NCBI RefSeq assembly: GCF_041321095.1
Contig: NZ_JBGGWE010000002.1
Location: 558,001-622,000 of the forward strand
Source of the DNA: Fibrella arboris
Lineage (GTDB): Bacteria; Bacteroidota; Bacteroidia; Cytophagales; Spirosomataceae
Reading direction: 5' to 3'
DNA length: 64,000 nt
The notes below the pieces were generated by a model. It did not search any database. It worked only from the letters and a program-made list of their open reading frames with translations, and was not told where the DNA came from. How positions within the stretch are numbered: position 1 is the stretch's first letter; every line of letters starts with the position of its first letter. The position numbers and the translations under genes are program-made. Below, piece after piece: positions 45,089 through 53,429 of this stretch.

Positions 45089-45664
45089 TCATCTAGTTTA
45101 ACGTTCGCCATGCGCATTTCCTGGTTCCTGACATCGGCTACGACAGCCGCCTGTTTTCTTCTGGTAGTTACCTCCTGTTTTGGCCAATACGGAGGCGGGT
45201 ATGGAGGTGGATATGGCGGTGGTTACGGAAGCGGCATGGGCCGTGGGATGAACAGCAATATGGGCGGGGCCAATTTTAAACCGTCCATACCTAACGTGGC
45301 AGGCGAGATGGCCGCCCGCGAAACAAAATGGATGAAGGAAAACCTGAATCTGGACAAGGACCAGGCAAAGGCCATAAAATCGCTCAACAACGATTACGCC
45401 AAATTGCAGCAGGAGGCCATTAAAGAAATTGTCGGTTCAGACGGTGGTAAGGGCAAGTCGAATCCGGATGCCAACAAGCAGATTCACGATGCCATGATGA
45501 TGTACAATGAGGAAAAGGAAGATAAGTTCAAGGCCATACTAACGCCTGAACAATGGGTGACCTACCAGACAAAAAAACCTGATATGCAGCGCGAAATCGG
45601 CGGTGTCAGGCCACCCGCCCCCAAGGGCATGATCAAAGACTCCACCACGACTGCCAAACAATAA
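45083..45664 (+). CDS. Exported glycine-rich, Spy/LTXXQ-like hypothetical protein
   Basis: 193 residues from ATG 45083 (MASSSLTFAMRISWF). Signal peptide ends near FGQ. It is followed by a Gly/Tyr run (YGGGYGGGYGGGYGSGMGRGMN) and a helical part with LNLDKDQAKAIKSLNNDYAKLQQEAIKEIVG and the motif LTPEQWVTYQTKKPDM, reminiscent of Spy/CpxP-type LTXXQ periplasmic proteins. ATG 45110 (MRISWFLTS) is an equally good start and would avoid the hairpin. Function is unknown; it could respond to envelope stress and lies just downstream of a two-component system. Confidence 0.7.
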   Translation: MASSSLTFAMRISWFLTSATTAACFLLVVTSCFGQYGGGYGGGYGGGYGSGMGRGMNSNMGGANFKPSIPNVAGEMAARETKWMKENLNLDKDQAKAIKSLNNDYAKLQQEAIKEIVGSDGGKGKSNPDANKQIHDAMMMYNEEKEDKFKAILTPEQWVTYQTKKPDMQREIGGVRPPAPKGMIKDSTTTAKQ

Positions 45665-45776
45665 AACCTGTTGCAGGGGCTCAGGAACGTACCCAGATCC
45701 TTACGCGTGCAGCCACCTGCTGCTGACCGATCTGGAACCCTTTCAGCAACTCGTGTTGTTAACCAGTCATCTTGCG

Positions 45777-45800
45777 AAGCCGGCCATTCAGCCGGTTTTT
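45777..45800 (+). terminator. Hairpin upstream of the peroxiredoxin gene
   Basis: CCGGC (45780-45784) with GCCGG (45791-45795), extended by A-T pairs, then TTTTT. It probably ends the Gly-rich protein transcript. Confidence 0.6.
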
Positions 45801-45858
45801 CAGTTTATATATTACTCTATTAAGTCAATCGAATAACAACACTAATCCTTTTTCAACC

Positions 45859-46494
45859 ATGTCACTTCGACTAGGCGATATCGCCCCTGATTTTACGGCC
45901 AATACAACTGAAGGTCCAATTCACTTCCACGAGTGGTTGGGTAACTCGTGGGGAATGATTTTCTCCCACCCTGCCGATTTCACGCCCGTTTGCACCACCG
46001 AATTAGGGCGCACTGCCCAATTGAGCGATGAGTTTGCCAAGCGCGGCGTTAAAGTGGTTGCGGTCAGCGTTGATCCGCTCGAGCAGCACAACGAATGGGT
46101 GAAGGATATCAACGAGGTGAATAACACCACGGTGAATTTTCCGCTCATTGCCGATGAGAACCGCGAGGTGGCCACGCTCTACGATATGATTCACCCCAAC
46201 GCCAGCGAAAAAGCAACGGTCCGGTCGGTGTTTATTATCGGGCCCGACAAGAAGATCAAACTGACACTAACGTACCCAGCGTCAACGGGTCGGAATTTCT
46301 TCGAGATCCTGCGTGTGATCGACTCGCTGCAATTAACGGCCAACTACTCAGTGGCCACCCCCGCCGACTGGCAGGAAGGTGAAGACGTTATTGTGACGCC
46401 TGCTGTACCCAACGACCAGCTCGAAGAGAAATTCCCGAAAGGCGTCACGTTTGTGAAACCCTATCTGCGGAAGACGCCCCAACCTAATAAATAA
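45859..46494 (+). CDS. 1-Cys peroxiredoxin (Prx6 type)
   Basis: 211 residues from ATG 45859 (MSLRLGDIAPDFTANTTEGPI). Upstream frame to 45772 is not conserved. The peroxidatic Cys 45 is in the PVCTTE motif; no other cysteine occurs, as in 1-Cys Prx6 enzymes, which reduce hydroperoxides with external thiols. The long C-terminal extension (TYPASTGRNFFEILRVIDSLQLT... GVTFVKPYLRKTP) is characteristic. Together with the two OsmC genes it forms the oxidative-stress content of the window. Confidence 0.94.
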   Translation: MSLRLGDIAPDFTANTTEGPIHFHEWLGNSWGMIFSHPADFTPVCTTELGRTAQLSDEFAKRGVKVVAVSVDPLEQHNEWVKDINEVNNTTVNFPLIADENREVATLYDMIHPNASEKATVRSVFIIGPDKKIKLTLTYPASTGRNFFEILRVIDSLQLTANYSVATPADWQEGEDVIVTPAVPNDQLEEKFPKGVTFVKPYLRKTPQPNK

Positions 46495-46591
46495 CCGTTG
46501 GGGAAACTGTGGCCGTAACCCGGTATTCTAAAAACCTTTGGCGTTTATTACGGTTTGAGAGTACGTACTACATACAAAACAACTCAACGAT

Positions 46592-46831
46592 ATGCCAAAG
46601 AATCTGAATCCCCAGCACGATGAAGGCCCAGTGGCCGAAGCTATTGAACAACAAACCGCCAAGCTCCCTTCCGATCTTTTTCTGTGGGGCGGCATGGGCG
46701 CACTGGCCACTGCTGCCGCCTGTTATGCCACTGGTAAACGGCACGAAGCCTTGCTGGTTGGTCAGTGGGCAGCCCCTATCCTGATCCTGGGCCTGTATAA
46801 CAAGCTCGTGAAACTGGAAGGGTCAAATTAA
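46592..46831 (+). CDS. Small membrane protein, unknown
   Basis: 79 residues. Two hydrophobic segments (LFLWGGMGALATAAACYATG and ALLVGQWAAPILILGLY) joined by a charged loop (KRHEA). The N-terminus is polar and acidic. The stop codon is immediately followed by the 46-bp inverted repeat. No family is recognised; it might be a small regulator of membrane enzymes, but that is speculation. Confidence 0.65.
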   Translation: MPKNLNPQHDEGPVAEAIEQQTAKLPSDLFLWGGMGALATAAACYATGKRHEALLVGQWAAPILILGLYNKLVKLEGSN

Positions 46832-46936
46832 AAAAGGTTTCAAGTTTCAGGTTTAGAGTTTCAAGTGCGCTGCTTATTGACCAGTCTTCTATAAGCAGCG
46901 CACTTGAAACTCTAAACCTGAAACTCGAAACCTTTT
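46832..46936. repeat. 46-bp near-perfect inverted repeat
   Basis: Arms 46832-46877 and 46891-46936 are reverse complements with one mismatch and a 13-base loop. It begins with the base right after the stop codon of the small membrane protein. Probably a transcription end point. Confidence 0.85.
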
Positions 46937-46939
46937 CCA

Positions 46940-46983
46940 AAAATGGCAGCGGCAACGTCTTCAGACGTTGCCGCTGCCATTTT
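46940..46983. terminator. 21-bp perfect inverted repeat
   Basis: Arms 46940-46960 and 46963-46983 pair perfectly around TC and end in a T-run. It follows the 46-bp repeat by 3 bases, so two large hairpins stand in tandem. Confidence 0.8.
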
Positions 46984-47093
46984 TGTATGTTTGCAGGCCC
47001 AGTCTCTCACTGCCTATGAAGTCACTGGTTCTGCTCCGGGTTGTTTATCACCAGTAAAAACGATTAATCTGGTTACTCGCGGGCGCACTGGCA

Positions 47094-47798
47094 GTGGGTT
47101 TGCTGATCTGGCGGTTGACGCGTCCCGCCGACGTCATGGCATGGCGGTTTATCGACGGCTACGGCATCAAATTCCCAACCCGGTTCACGGTGCATGGCTT
47201 CGATGTGTCCCGGCACAACAACCGGATTAATTGGGACAGGGTGGCGGCCATGAACGACGGGGGCATTCGGATGCAGTTTGTCTTTATTAAGGCCACCGAA
47301 GGAGCTACCCTCGGCGACCCGACCTTTACCAAAAACTGGAAAGAGGCCAAACGGGTCGGATTACGGCGGGGCGCCTATCATTTCTATCACCCTACGCGTG
47401 ACCCGATCAAACAGGCAGCCAACTTTATCAAGCGCGTTTCACTTCAGCCGGGAGACCTCCATCCTGTGCTTGATTTTGAAGTGACCAATGGGGTTGCCGA
47501 CGAGAAGGTTATCGCCGACCTGCACCTCTTTCTCGACGCGCTGGAGGCAGAATACAATGTCCGCCCCATTATTTATACAAACCCCAGCCTCTATAAGCGG
47601 TTTATCAAAGACAATTTCGAGGTGTACCCCCTCTGGATCGCCGATTACTCGAAAACCAACCTGGCCCGTTATGATTCGGATAAACTGTATATCTGGCAGC
47701 ACAACAAAAGCGGATGGGTCAAGGGGATTCGCGGTTTTGTAGACCTGAACACCTTCGTCATGGAGCCCGAACGGCTGGAGGAACTTTGTATTGACTAA
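47094..47798 (+). CDS. GH25 family lysozyme (N-terminus disturbed by a frameshift)
   Basis: The GH25 muramidase fold is clear: HGFDVSRHN (catalytic Asp), FIKATEGATLGDP, RRGAYHFYHPTRDP, VLDFEV (Asp and Glu of the active site) and an LYIWQHNKSGWV end. The only in-frame start here is GTG 47094, which cuts into a hydrophobic segment. Upstream frame reads KRLIWLLAGALAVGLLIW to base 47058 but no start; an ATG in another frame at 47017 gives MKSLVLLRLFITSK and is joined to it if one A is added to the five-A run at 47056-47060. So the natural start is probably 47017 and the gene has an indel or slips there. It cleaves peptidoglycan glycan bonds. Confidence 0.8.
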   Translation: MGLLIWRLTRPADVMAWRFIDGYGIKFPTRFTVHGFDVSRHNNRINWDRVAAMNDGGIRMQFVFIKATEGATLGDPTFTKNWKEAKRVGLRRGAYHFYHPTRDPIKQAANFIKRVSLQPGDLHPVLDFEVTNGVADEKVIADLHLFLDALEAEYNVRPIIYTNPSLYKRFIKDNFEVYPLWIADYSKTNLARYDSDKLYIWQHNKSGWVKGIRGFVDLNTFVMEPERLEELCID

Positions 47799-47810
47799 TC
47801 ACTAAAGCGC

Positions 47811-48662
47811 ATGCATATCAGCTCTTTTTTTGCAGGTAACCTGCAACTGGGCGAAGGAATTTTCGTCGATCAACGGCACAACCATGTCTGGTGGGTCGAC
47901 ATTCTGGAACGGCGGGTGTACCGATCCCACGCCGACGGAACCGATTTACATACCTGGCAAACGCCGGAACTTGTCGGATTTGTGCTGCCCCACCCCGATG
48001 GTGAGCGCTACTGGCTTGGTTTGCAGTCGGGGCCCCATGCAGCCTACCTGCGCGAGCTACAGCCACCTGATCTCCAACGCCTGGGTACGGCGGTTAACAC
48101 GACCTCGCCGCAAATCAGAGTGAACGATGGCAGCCTCTCCGTCGATGGACAGTCACTGTTTGTTACCACGATGGACATGGATGCAGCCCAGCCCGTAGGT
48201 CGGCTCCTCTGTTACGATCTGTCGGGCAGCGTCATGGATCTGTTGGCCAATTTCATTATTGGCAATGGGCCGGCGGTTGCGTCTGACCGTCCGGTTGTTT
48301 ACGTGGCCGAATCGGAAGGGCACGCTGGCCGGGCCAAAGGCGTGTATGCGGTCGATCTTCAGGCACAGTCACCAACCGAAAAAAGGCTAATCGAATGGCC
48401 CTACGAAGGGTCTCCCGACGGTGTGTCTATGGGTGCTGCAGGTACGTTGTGGGTAGGTACGTATGGGGGAAATCACATTCGCCAGTTCACGCCAGCGGGC
48501 CAGCTAATCCGCACCATCGAGCTACCCGCCCTGAATGTGACAAAGGTGGCGGCGGTTGGTAATCAACTTTATGTGACATCGGCAGCTACCGGTGTTTCGG
48601 AGGCCCAACGCCACCAGTATCCGCTAACAGGACACGTACTGGTGATTGATAGCGTAGAATAA
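47811..48662 (+). CDS. SMP-30/gluconolactonase (regucalcin) family protein
   Basis: 283 residues forming a six-bladed propeller. Metal-binding residues of the family are placed as expected: Glu in LGEGIFVD (about 16), Asn in RVNDGSLS (about 105), and Asp in SPDGVSMG (about 205). The family includes gluconolactonases and other lactone hydrolases; no signal peptide is present, so it is cytoplasmic. The start ATG 47811 lies 12 bases after the lysozyme stop, which suggests co-transcription, and pgi follows at 48701, which points to sugar metabolism. Confidence 0.88.
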   Translation: MHISSFFAGNLQLGEGIFVDQRHNHVWWVDILERRVYRSHADGTDLHTWQTPELVGFVLPHPDGERYWLGLQSGPHAAYLRELQPPDLQRLGTAVNTTSPQIRVNDGSLSVDGQSLFVTTMDMDAAQPVGRLLCYDLSGSVMDLLANFIIGNGPAVASDRPVVYVAESEGHAGRAKGVYAVDLQAQSPTEKRLIEWPYEGSPDGVSMGAAGTLWVGTYGGNHIRQFTPAGQLIRTIELPALNVTKVAAVGNQLYVTSAATGVSEAQRHQYPLTGHVLVIDSVE

Positions 48663-48700
48663 ACGTCGATATTCGCACTGCTTTTTAATTGACTACAACC

Positions 48701-50350
48701 ATGTTGACCAATCATCCTTTTCGGGCCCTCCCTGCCTACACCCAACTGAAAGCCCATTTCGACGCAACGGAATCGACTCACCTGCGCGATCTGTTTGCCG
48801 AAAACCCGGACCGATTCAACCAGTTCTCGCTTCGTTTCGAGGATATGCTCGTTGACTTCTCGAAGAACCGTGTGACCACCGAAACAATGGACCTGCTCCG
48901 CAAGCTGGCAGAACAGGCCGGCCTTCGCGACGCTATTGGCAAGATGTTCTCGGGCGATAAGATCAACGGAACCGAAGACCGGCCTGTACTACACATAGCG
49001 CTGCGTAACCGGTCAAACACACCGATTCGGGTTGATGGCGATGATGTGATGCCCGGCGTAAATGCGGTACTCGACCACATGCGTGATTTTTCGGAACAGC
49101 TCGGCACGGGTGCGTGGAAAGGCCATACGGGTGAGGCCATTACCGACATCGTGAACATCGGCATCGGTGGATCAGATTTAGGGCCGGTCATGGTAACCGA
49201 AGCGCTGAAACCCTACGCACGACCAAACATCCGGGTTCATTTCGTTTCTAACGTAGACGGCGTCCATATCTATGAGACCCTGCAACAGGTACGTCCCGAA
49301 ACTACCCTGTTCATGATTGCCTCGAAGACCTTTACGACACAGGAGACAATGGCCAATGCCAACTCGGCGCGGGATTGGTTTCTGGAGCATGGCGGCACAA
49401 CAGAAGGAATTGCCCGGCATTTTGTCGCTATTTCTACAAACGAGAAAGCAGTGACGGCTTTTGGCATTGATGCGGCCAACATGTTTGGATTCTGGGACTG
49501 GGTGGGCGGTCGTTATTCGCTTTGGTCGGCCATTGGCCTCTCGATCGCGTGCTACATTGGCTTCGACCATTTTGCAGAGTTACTGGCTGGTGGTCACGTC
49601 ATGGATAATCACTTCCGCGACACGCCGCTGGCGCAGAACATTCCGGTAACACTTGCCCTGCTGGGCATCTGGTACAATAATTTTTACGGGGCTCAGTCGC
49701 AGGCCATTTTACCGTACGATCAATATATGCACCGGTTCGCGGCCTATTTTCAGCAGGGTGACATGGAAAGTAATGGCAAATCAGTGGACCGAAATGGCAA
49801 TCCTACTGACTACCAGACCGGGCCCATCATCTGGGGCGAGCCCGGTACGAATGGGCAACACGCTTTCTACCAGCTCATTCACCAGGGCACTAAACTAATT
49901 CCCTGCGACTTCATCGCCCCTGCCATCAGCCACCGCCCCCTGGGGAATCATCACACGCTGTTGCTCTCTAATTTCTTTGCGCAGACAGAGGCGCTGATGA
50001 ACGGCAAAACAGAGGAAGAAGCAGCGGATGAGTTGCAAAAAGCGGGAAGATCGGCCGACGAAATCGCGCAGATTGCCCCATTTAAAGCGTTTTCGGGCAA
50101 CCGGCCTACCAACTCATTCCTGCTTAAACAACTAACTCCCAGAGCCCTGGGAAGTCTGATTGCTATGTATGAGCATAAGATTTTTACGCAGGGTGTTATC
50201 TGGAATATCTTCAGCTTCGACCAGTGGGGTGTTGAGCTGGGCAAACAGCTGGCCAGTAAAATCCTGCCCGAGCTGGAGACAGATACTGCCGTTACCTCGC
50301 ACGACAGTTCGACCAACGGACTGATAAATGCCTACAAGCAAATGCGGTAG
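48701..50350 (+). CDS. pgi: Glucose-6-phosphate isomerase
   Basis: 549 residues from ATG 48701, exactly the usual length; a TTG at 48689 is less likely. Interconverts glucose-6-phosphate and fructose-6-phosphate. Signatures are NIGIGGSDLGPVMVTEALKPYA, SKTFTTQETMANA, and GGRYSLWSAIGLSIA; QHAFYQLIHQGTKLIPCDFI is the C-terminal family motif. Catalytic Glu is in the MES/DRNG region and catalytic His in TNGQHAF. A short terminator follows. Confidence 0.97.
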   Translation: MLTNHPFRALPAYTQLKAHFDATESTHLRDLFAENPDRFNQFSLRFEDMLVDFSKNRVTTETMDLLRKLAEQAGLRDAIGKMFSGDKINGTEDRPVLHIALRNRSNTPIRVDGDDVMPGVNAVLDHMRDFSEQLGTGAWKGHTGEAITDIVNIGIGGSDLGPVMVTEALKPYARPNIRVHFVSNVDGVHIYETLQQVRPETTLFMIASKTFTTQETMANANSARDWFLEHGGTTEGIARHFVAISTNEKAVTAFGIDAANMFGFWDWVGGRYSLWSAIGLSIACYIGFDHFAELLAGGHVMDNHFRDTPLAQNIPVTLALLGIWYNNFYGAQSQAILPYDQYMHRFAAYFQQGDMESNGKSVDRNGNPTDYQTGPIIWGEPGTNGQHAFYQLIHQGTKLIPCDFIAPAISHRPLGNHHTLLLSNFFAQTEALMNGKTEEEAADELQKAGRSADEIAQIAPFKAFSGNRPTNSFLLKQLTPRALGSLIAMYEHKIFTQGVIWNIFSFDQWGVELGKQLASKILPELETDTAVTSHDSSTNGLINAYKQMR

Positions 50351-50384
50351 CTACTAAACAATCTAATAATTCTATAGGTTAAAG

Positions 50385-50411
50385 AGGCGTGACTTACATC
50401 ACGCCTTTTTT
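50385..50411 (+). terminator. Terminator of pgi
   Basis: AGGCGTGA (50385-50392) pairs with TCACGCCT (50399-50406) followed by TTTTT. Confidence 0.85.
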
Positions 50412-50431
50412 AGTGTCCAACAAAAAACGTT

Positions 50432-51592
50432 ATGAAGATGAACAAGGTACTTTTTGCTGTCGGCTTACTGTCGGCAGGCATGGCAGTTGGCCAGAGTCAG
50501 ACGACCAGAACGTCGTCGACAACGACGAGCACGTCGAACTACAATACGTCGAATACAAACAACGAGAACAGCCGGAACGCCACTATGGGAACAAACAGTA
50601 GCACTGACCGGCCCATGTCGACCACAACGAATCCCAACAACCGGACAGGCTCGTCAACGGGCATGGGTACATCGGGCATGTCAACGGGTTCATACAGCAA
50701 CTCATCGACCAACGGCAGTTACAACAGCATGGGTAACTCGGGGATGACCACAGGTACGTATAGTGGTTCTTCCGCATCGGGTAATTACAACAGCAATTCT
50801 GGCTACGGGTCATCAACGACAACCCCACAGAACAGTGGTAGCTACAATACCAATAGCCCATATAACGGGTCGACCACAACACCATCGGCTACGGGCAGTT
50901 ACAACACAAACAGTGTAGGTACAGGTACGTCGGCTACTACACCAACGGCTACTGATTACAACTCATCAGCCAACACGGGCTCGACGGTCACGACCAACAG
51001 CACCTATTCTACCGGAACAGCCACCACGCGCCCTTACCGCACAAAGGATTATAAAAACTTTGCCTACGGCATTTACGCTGGCTTGAACTCGACACGTTTC
51101 CGCGGCGAAAGCATCGATACAGAGAATCCATCGGGGCGGATAGGCTATCAGGCCGGTTTCTTTGTACGGGGCGGAGGCCGCCTGTACGGGCAGATTGGTG
51201 CTGAATATTTTGCTTCCAGCTCGAACTATTTCCGTCCTGGAGACGGGCAGTCGGCCGCTGCTATTCGGGATCAGATCAACATCCAGTATGTCCAGATTCC
51301 AGTTTACATTGGCTTCAAACTAACCGAGTCTGATCGGGGAATTTCGGCCATTCGCTTACAGGTAGGTGCTGAATATGCTAACCGGATCAGTTCATCGAGC
51401 GGGCAGTTCAACCTGAGCAACTCTGAAATTAAAAGCGGTTCTTTCAACGCCCTGGGGCAGTTAGGTTTCGATATTGGTCCGTTCCTGATCGACCTGACTT
51501 ATCACCATGGCCTGAGCGATGCGGTACAGATCAATACGTTCCAGGGATCATCACGCCGTATTCTTAGCGCCAGCGTTGGCTTCAAATTCTAG
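50432..51592 (+). CDS. Outer-membrane barrel with Ser/Thr/Asn/Gly-rich linker (paralogue A)
   Basis: 386 residues. Signal peptide MKMNKVLFAVGLLSAGMAVGQ. Residues about 22-195 are low-complexity, built from Ser, Thr, Asn, Gly and Tyr with irregular motifs such as GSYNTNS and STTTP. The C-terminal 180 residues form a porin-like barrel (NFAYGIYAGLNSTRFRGES, YQAGFFVRGGGRLYGQIGAEYFASSS, DLTYHHGLSDAVQ) ending in SASVGFKF. The barrel is strongly similar to that of the next gene (51754). The linker is not. The protein is likely to sit in the outer membrane with a flexible N-terminal part in the periplasm or outside. No specific function is assigned. Confidence 0.85.
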   Translation: MKMNKVLFAVGLLSAGMAVGQSQTTRTSSTTTSTSNYNTSNTNNENSRNATMGTNSSTDRPMSTTTNPNNRTGSSTGMGTSGMSTGSYSNSSTNGSYNSMGNSGMTTGTYSGSSASGNYNSNSGYGSSTTTPQNSGSYNTNSPYNGSTTTPSATGSYNTNSVGTGTSATTPTATDYNSSANTGSTVTTNSTYSTGTATTRPYRTKDYKNFAYGIYAGLNSTRFRGESIDTENPSGRIGYQAGFFVRGGGRLYGQIGAEYFASSSNYFRPGDGQSAAAIRDQINIQYVQIPVYIGFKLTESDRGISAIRLQVGAEYANRISSSSGQFNLSNSEIKSGSFNALGQLGFDIGPFLIDLTYHHGLSDAVQINTFQGSSRRILSASVGFKF

Positions 51593-51612
51593 AACGCAGT
51601 CTAGAGGAGTGC

Positions 51613-51668
51613 GCCGTCTATAAACAGGACGGCTATGAGGGTCGCCCCAAATGGGGTGACCCTTTTTA
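51613..51668 (+). terminator. Tandem hairpins after paralogue A
   Basis: GCCGTC/GACGGC (51613-51633) and then AGGGTCGCCCC/GGGGTGACCCT (51638-51663, one G-T pair) followed by TTTTTATT. The second is the terminator. Confidence 0.8.
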
Positions 51669-51753
51669 TTTCTATAGACTCAGTAGATAAATCTGCAAAC
51701 AATCTGTCAAAAGCACCGGTTGTCAAACTGTAGTATATTAACTCAACAACGTT

Positions 51754-52662
51754 ATGAAAAAGCAAGTACGGGCCATTGCCCTGGTAGCCTTCTCCATAGG
51801 AGCCAGTATGCTGGGAGCCTCCACCGCGCTGGCACAGCGCTATGACGATAACCGGGTAGACGATCGGCGGCGGGTAGACGACCAGTATGATCGGCGCGAC
51901 GACCGGCGGGATGATCGATTCGATGATCGCGACCGGCAGCTGCGCGATCGGGACCTACGCCGAACCGACAGCCGGTCTGGCACTGAGTATCGCGACAGAA
52001 ATGCTGGTCGGCAGTATAGCCTTGACGATCTGAGCAAGGCTTACGATGAAGGATTTGATGACGGGCAGAAGTCGCAGGAAAAGCAGACCAGACAGACGCA
52101 CCGCGAAAACTACAAGAACTTCACCTTCGGCATTTATGGCGGTGCCAATTCGACTCGTTTTCAGGGTGAAGCTATCGATGCCAACGGTAACGCTACCGGG
52201 CTGGCTGGCCGGCTGGGTTATCAGCTCGGTTTCTTCGTGCGGGGAGGCGGAAGGCTGTACGGCCAGATCGGCGCTGAGTATTTAACGTCCAGTTCTGAAT
52301 TTTACCGGGCGGGCGATGGCAGCACCGTGAAAGATATTACGTCGAATGTCGACCAGCAGTACCTGCACGTACCTGCCTATGTAGGCATCAAGCTGGCCCA
52401 GTCTGAACGGGGTGTATCGGGCATTCGCCTGCAGGTTGGCGCCGAGTTTGCGACGCCACTGGCCGGTAACAACAGCGTGCTGAACCTGCAACGCAGTGAT
52501 TTCAACGACGCCACGCTGAACGGTCTGGCCAACATCGGTTTCGACGCCGGTCCGCTTTTCCTCGACTTTGTGTATCACCACGGCTTCCAGAATGTGCTGC
52601 GCGACAACACCTCCAATTCGCAGCGTCGCATTCTGGGGGTGAACCTGGGCTTCAAGTTTTAA
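51754..52662 (+). CDS. Outer-membrane barrel with Asp/Arg-rich linker (paralogue B)
   Basis: 302 residues. Signal peptide MKKQVRAIALVAFSIGASMLGASTALAQ. Residues about 29-90 are a charged stretch of alternating Asp and Arg (e.g. RYDDNRVDDRRRVDDQYD, RDRQLRDRDLRR), followed by a short YSLDDLSKAYDEGFDDGQKSQEKQ helix. The C-terminal barrel matches paralogue A nearly block for block (NFTFGIYGGANSTRFQGEAID, GFFVRGGGRLYGQIGAEYLTSSS, RLQVGAEF, FVYHHGF). The two genes are a tandem duplication in which the linker was replaced or diverged completely. Confidence 0.85.
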   Translation: MKKQVRAIALVAFSIGASMLGASTALAQRYDDNRVDDRRRVDDQYDRRDDRRDDRFDDRDRQLRDRDLRRTDSRSGTEYRDRNAGRQYSLDDLSKAYDEGFDDGQKSQEKQTRQTHRENYKNFTFGIYGGANSTRFQGEAIDANGNATGLAGRLGYQLGFFVRGGGRLYGQIGAEYLTSSSEFYRAGDGSTVKDITSNVDQQYLHVPAYVGIKLAQSERGVSGIRLQVGAEFATPLAGNNSVLNLQRSDFNDATLNGLANIGFDAGPLFLDFVYHHGFQNVLRDNTSNSQRRILGVNLGFKF

Positions 52663-52707
52663 GCCTCAGCCAGGATTACAATAGACAACGGCAGTAAACT
52701 GAAAACC

Positions 52708-52755
52708 CAAAACGGGGGTTCAACAGGCACAGAGATCTGTTGAACCCCCGTTTTG
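52708..52755 (+). terminator. 19-bp perfect hairpin abutting the siroheme gene start
   Basis: Arms 52708-52726 and 52737-52755 pair perfectly with a 10-base loop. The last paired base is one base before the ATG at 52757, so it lies exactly where a ribosome-binding site would be. Confidence 0.8.
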
Positions 52756-52756
52756 T

Positions 52757-53323
52757 ATGAATACGCTCTTCCCCATTTTTGTTAAGCTCGATCAGCTACA
52801 GACGCTCATTGTGGGCGGTGGGTACGTTGGTCTGGAGAAGCTGACGGCTGTGCTGGCCAATTCGCCCGACGCCCCCGTTACGCTGGTGGCTCCAGCCATT
52901 CGCGCTGAGATTCACGAGCTTGCCGCGCAACACCCGGCCGTTACACTAGTGTCAGGTACGTATCAGCCCGAACTACTGGCCAACAAAGATCTGGTGATCG
53001 TTGGCACCAACGACAAAGCCGTGAATCAACAGGTTCAGCTCGATTGCAAGGCCCGCAAAATTCTGGTCAACGTAGCCGACACGCCCCCACTCTGTGATTT
53101 TTATTTGAGTTCGGTCGTAAAAAAAGGCGACCTAAAGATCGCCATTTCAACAAACGGTAAGTCGCCCACCTTCGCCAAGCGGTTTCGGGAGGTACTGGAA
53201 GAGATGCTCCCCGACACGTTGCAGGAAACCCTCGATAACCTCACCGCTATCCGAAAGCAGCTAACCGGTGATTTTCAGGCCAAAATGGATCGGCTCAATG
53301 AGATAACAAAGGTCTTGAAATGA
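52757..53323 (+). CDS. Precorrin-2 dehydrogenase / siroheme synthase N-terminal domain protein
   Basis: 188 residues, the stand-alone NAD-dependent dehydrogenase/ferrochelatase type (Met8, CysG N-terminus). It has the Rossmann motif TLIVGGGYVGLEKL near residue 17 and the pocket VADTPPLCDFYLSSVVKKGDLKIAISTNGKSPTFAKRFRE. It oxidises precorrin-2 and helps iron insertion to siroheme, the cofactor of sulfite and nitrite reductases. No separate methyltransferase (cobA) is in the window. The start ATG is sandwiched against the hairpin at 52708. Confidence 0.9.
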   Translation: MNTLFPIFVKLDQLQTLIVGGGYVGLEKLTAVLANSPDAPVTLVAPAIRAEIHELAAQHPAVTLVSGTYQPELLANKDLVIVGTNDKAVNQQVQLDCKARKILVNVADTPPLCDFYLSSVVKKGDLKIAISTNGKSPTFAKRFREVLEEMLPDTLQETLDNLTAIRKQLTGDFQAKMDRLNEITKVLK

Positions 53324-53429
53324 TCTGTTCGTCTGCGGCACTATCAATAGAGACCATTCGCCGCAAGCCAATGATGCACTCCCTACTGGTAGCGGAACAA
53401 CCACTTCATGCCCTTCGCTCACCGATTGT

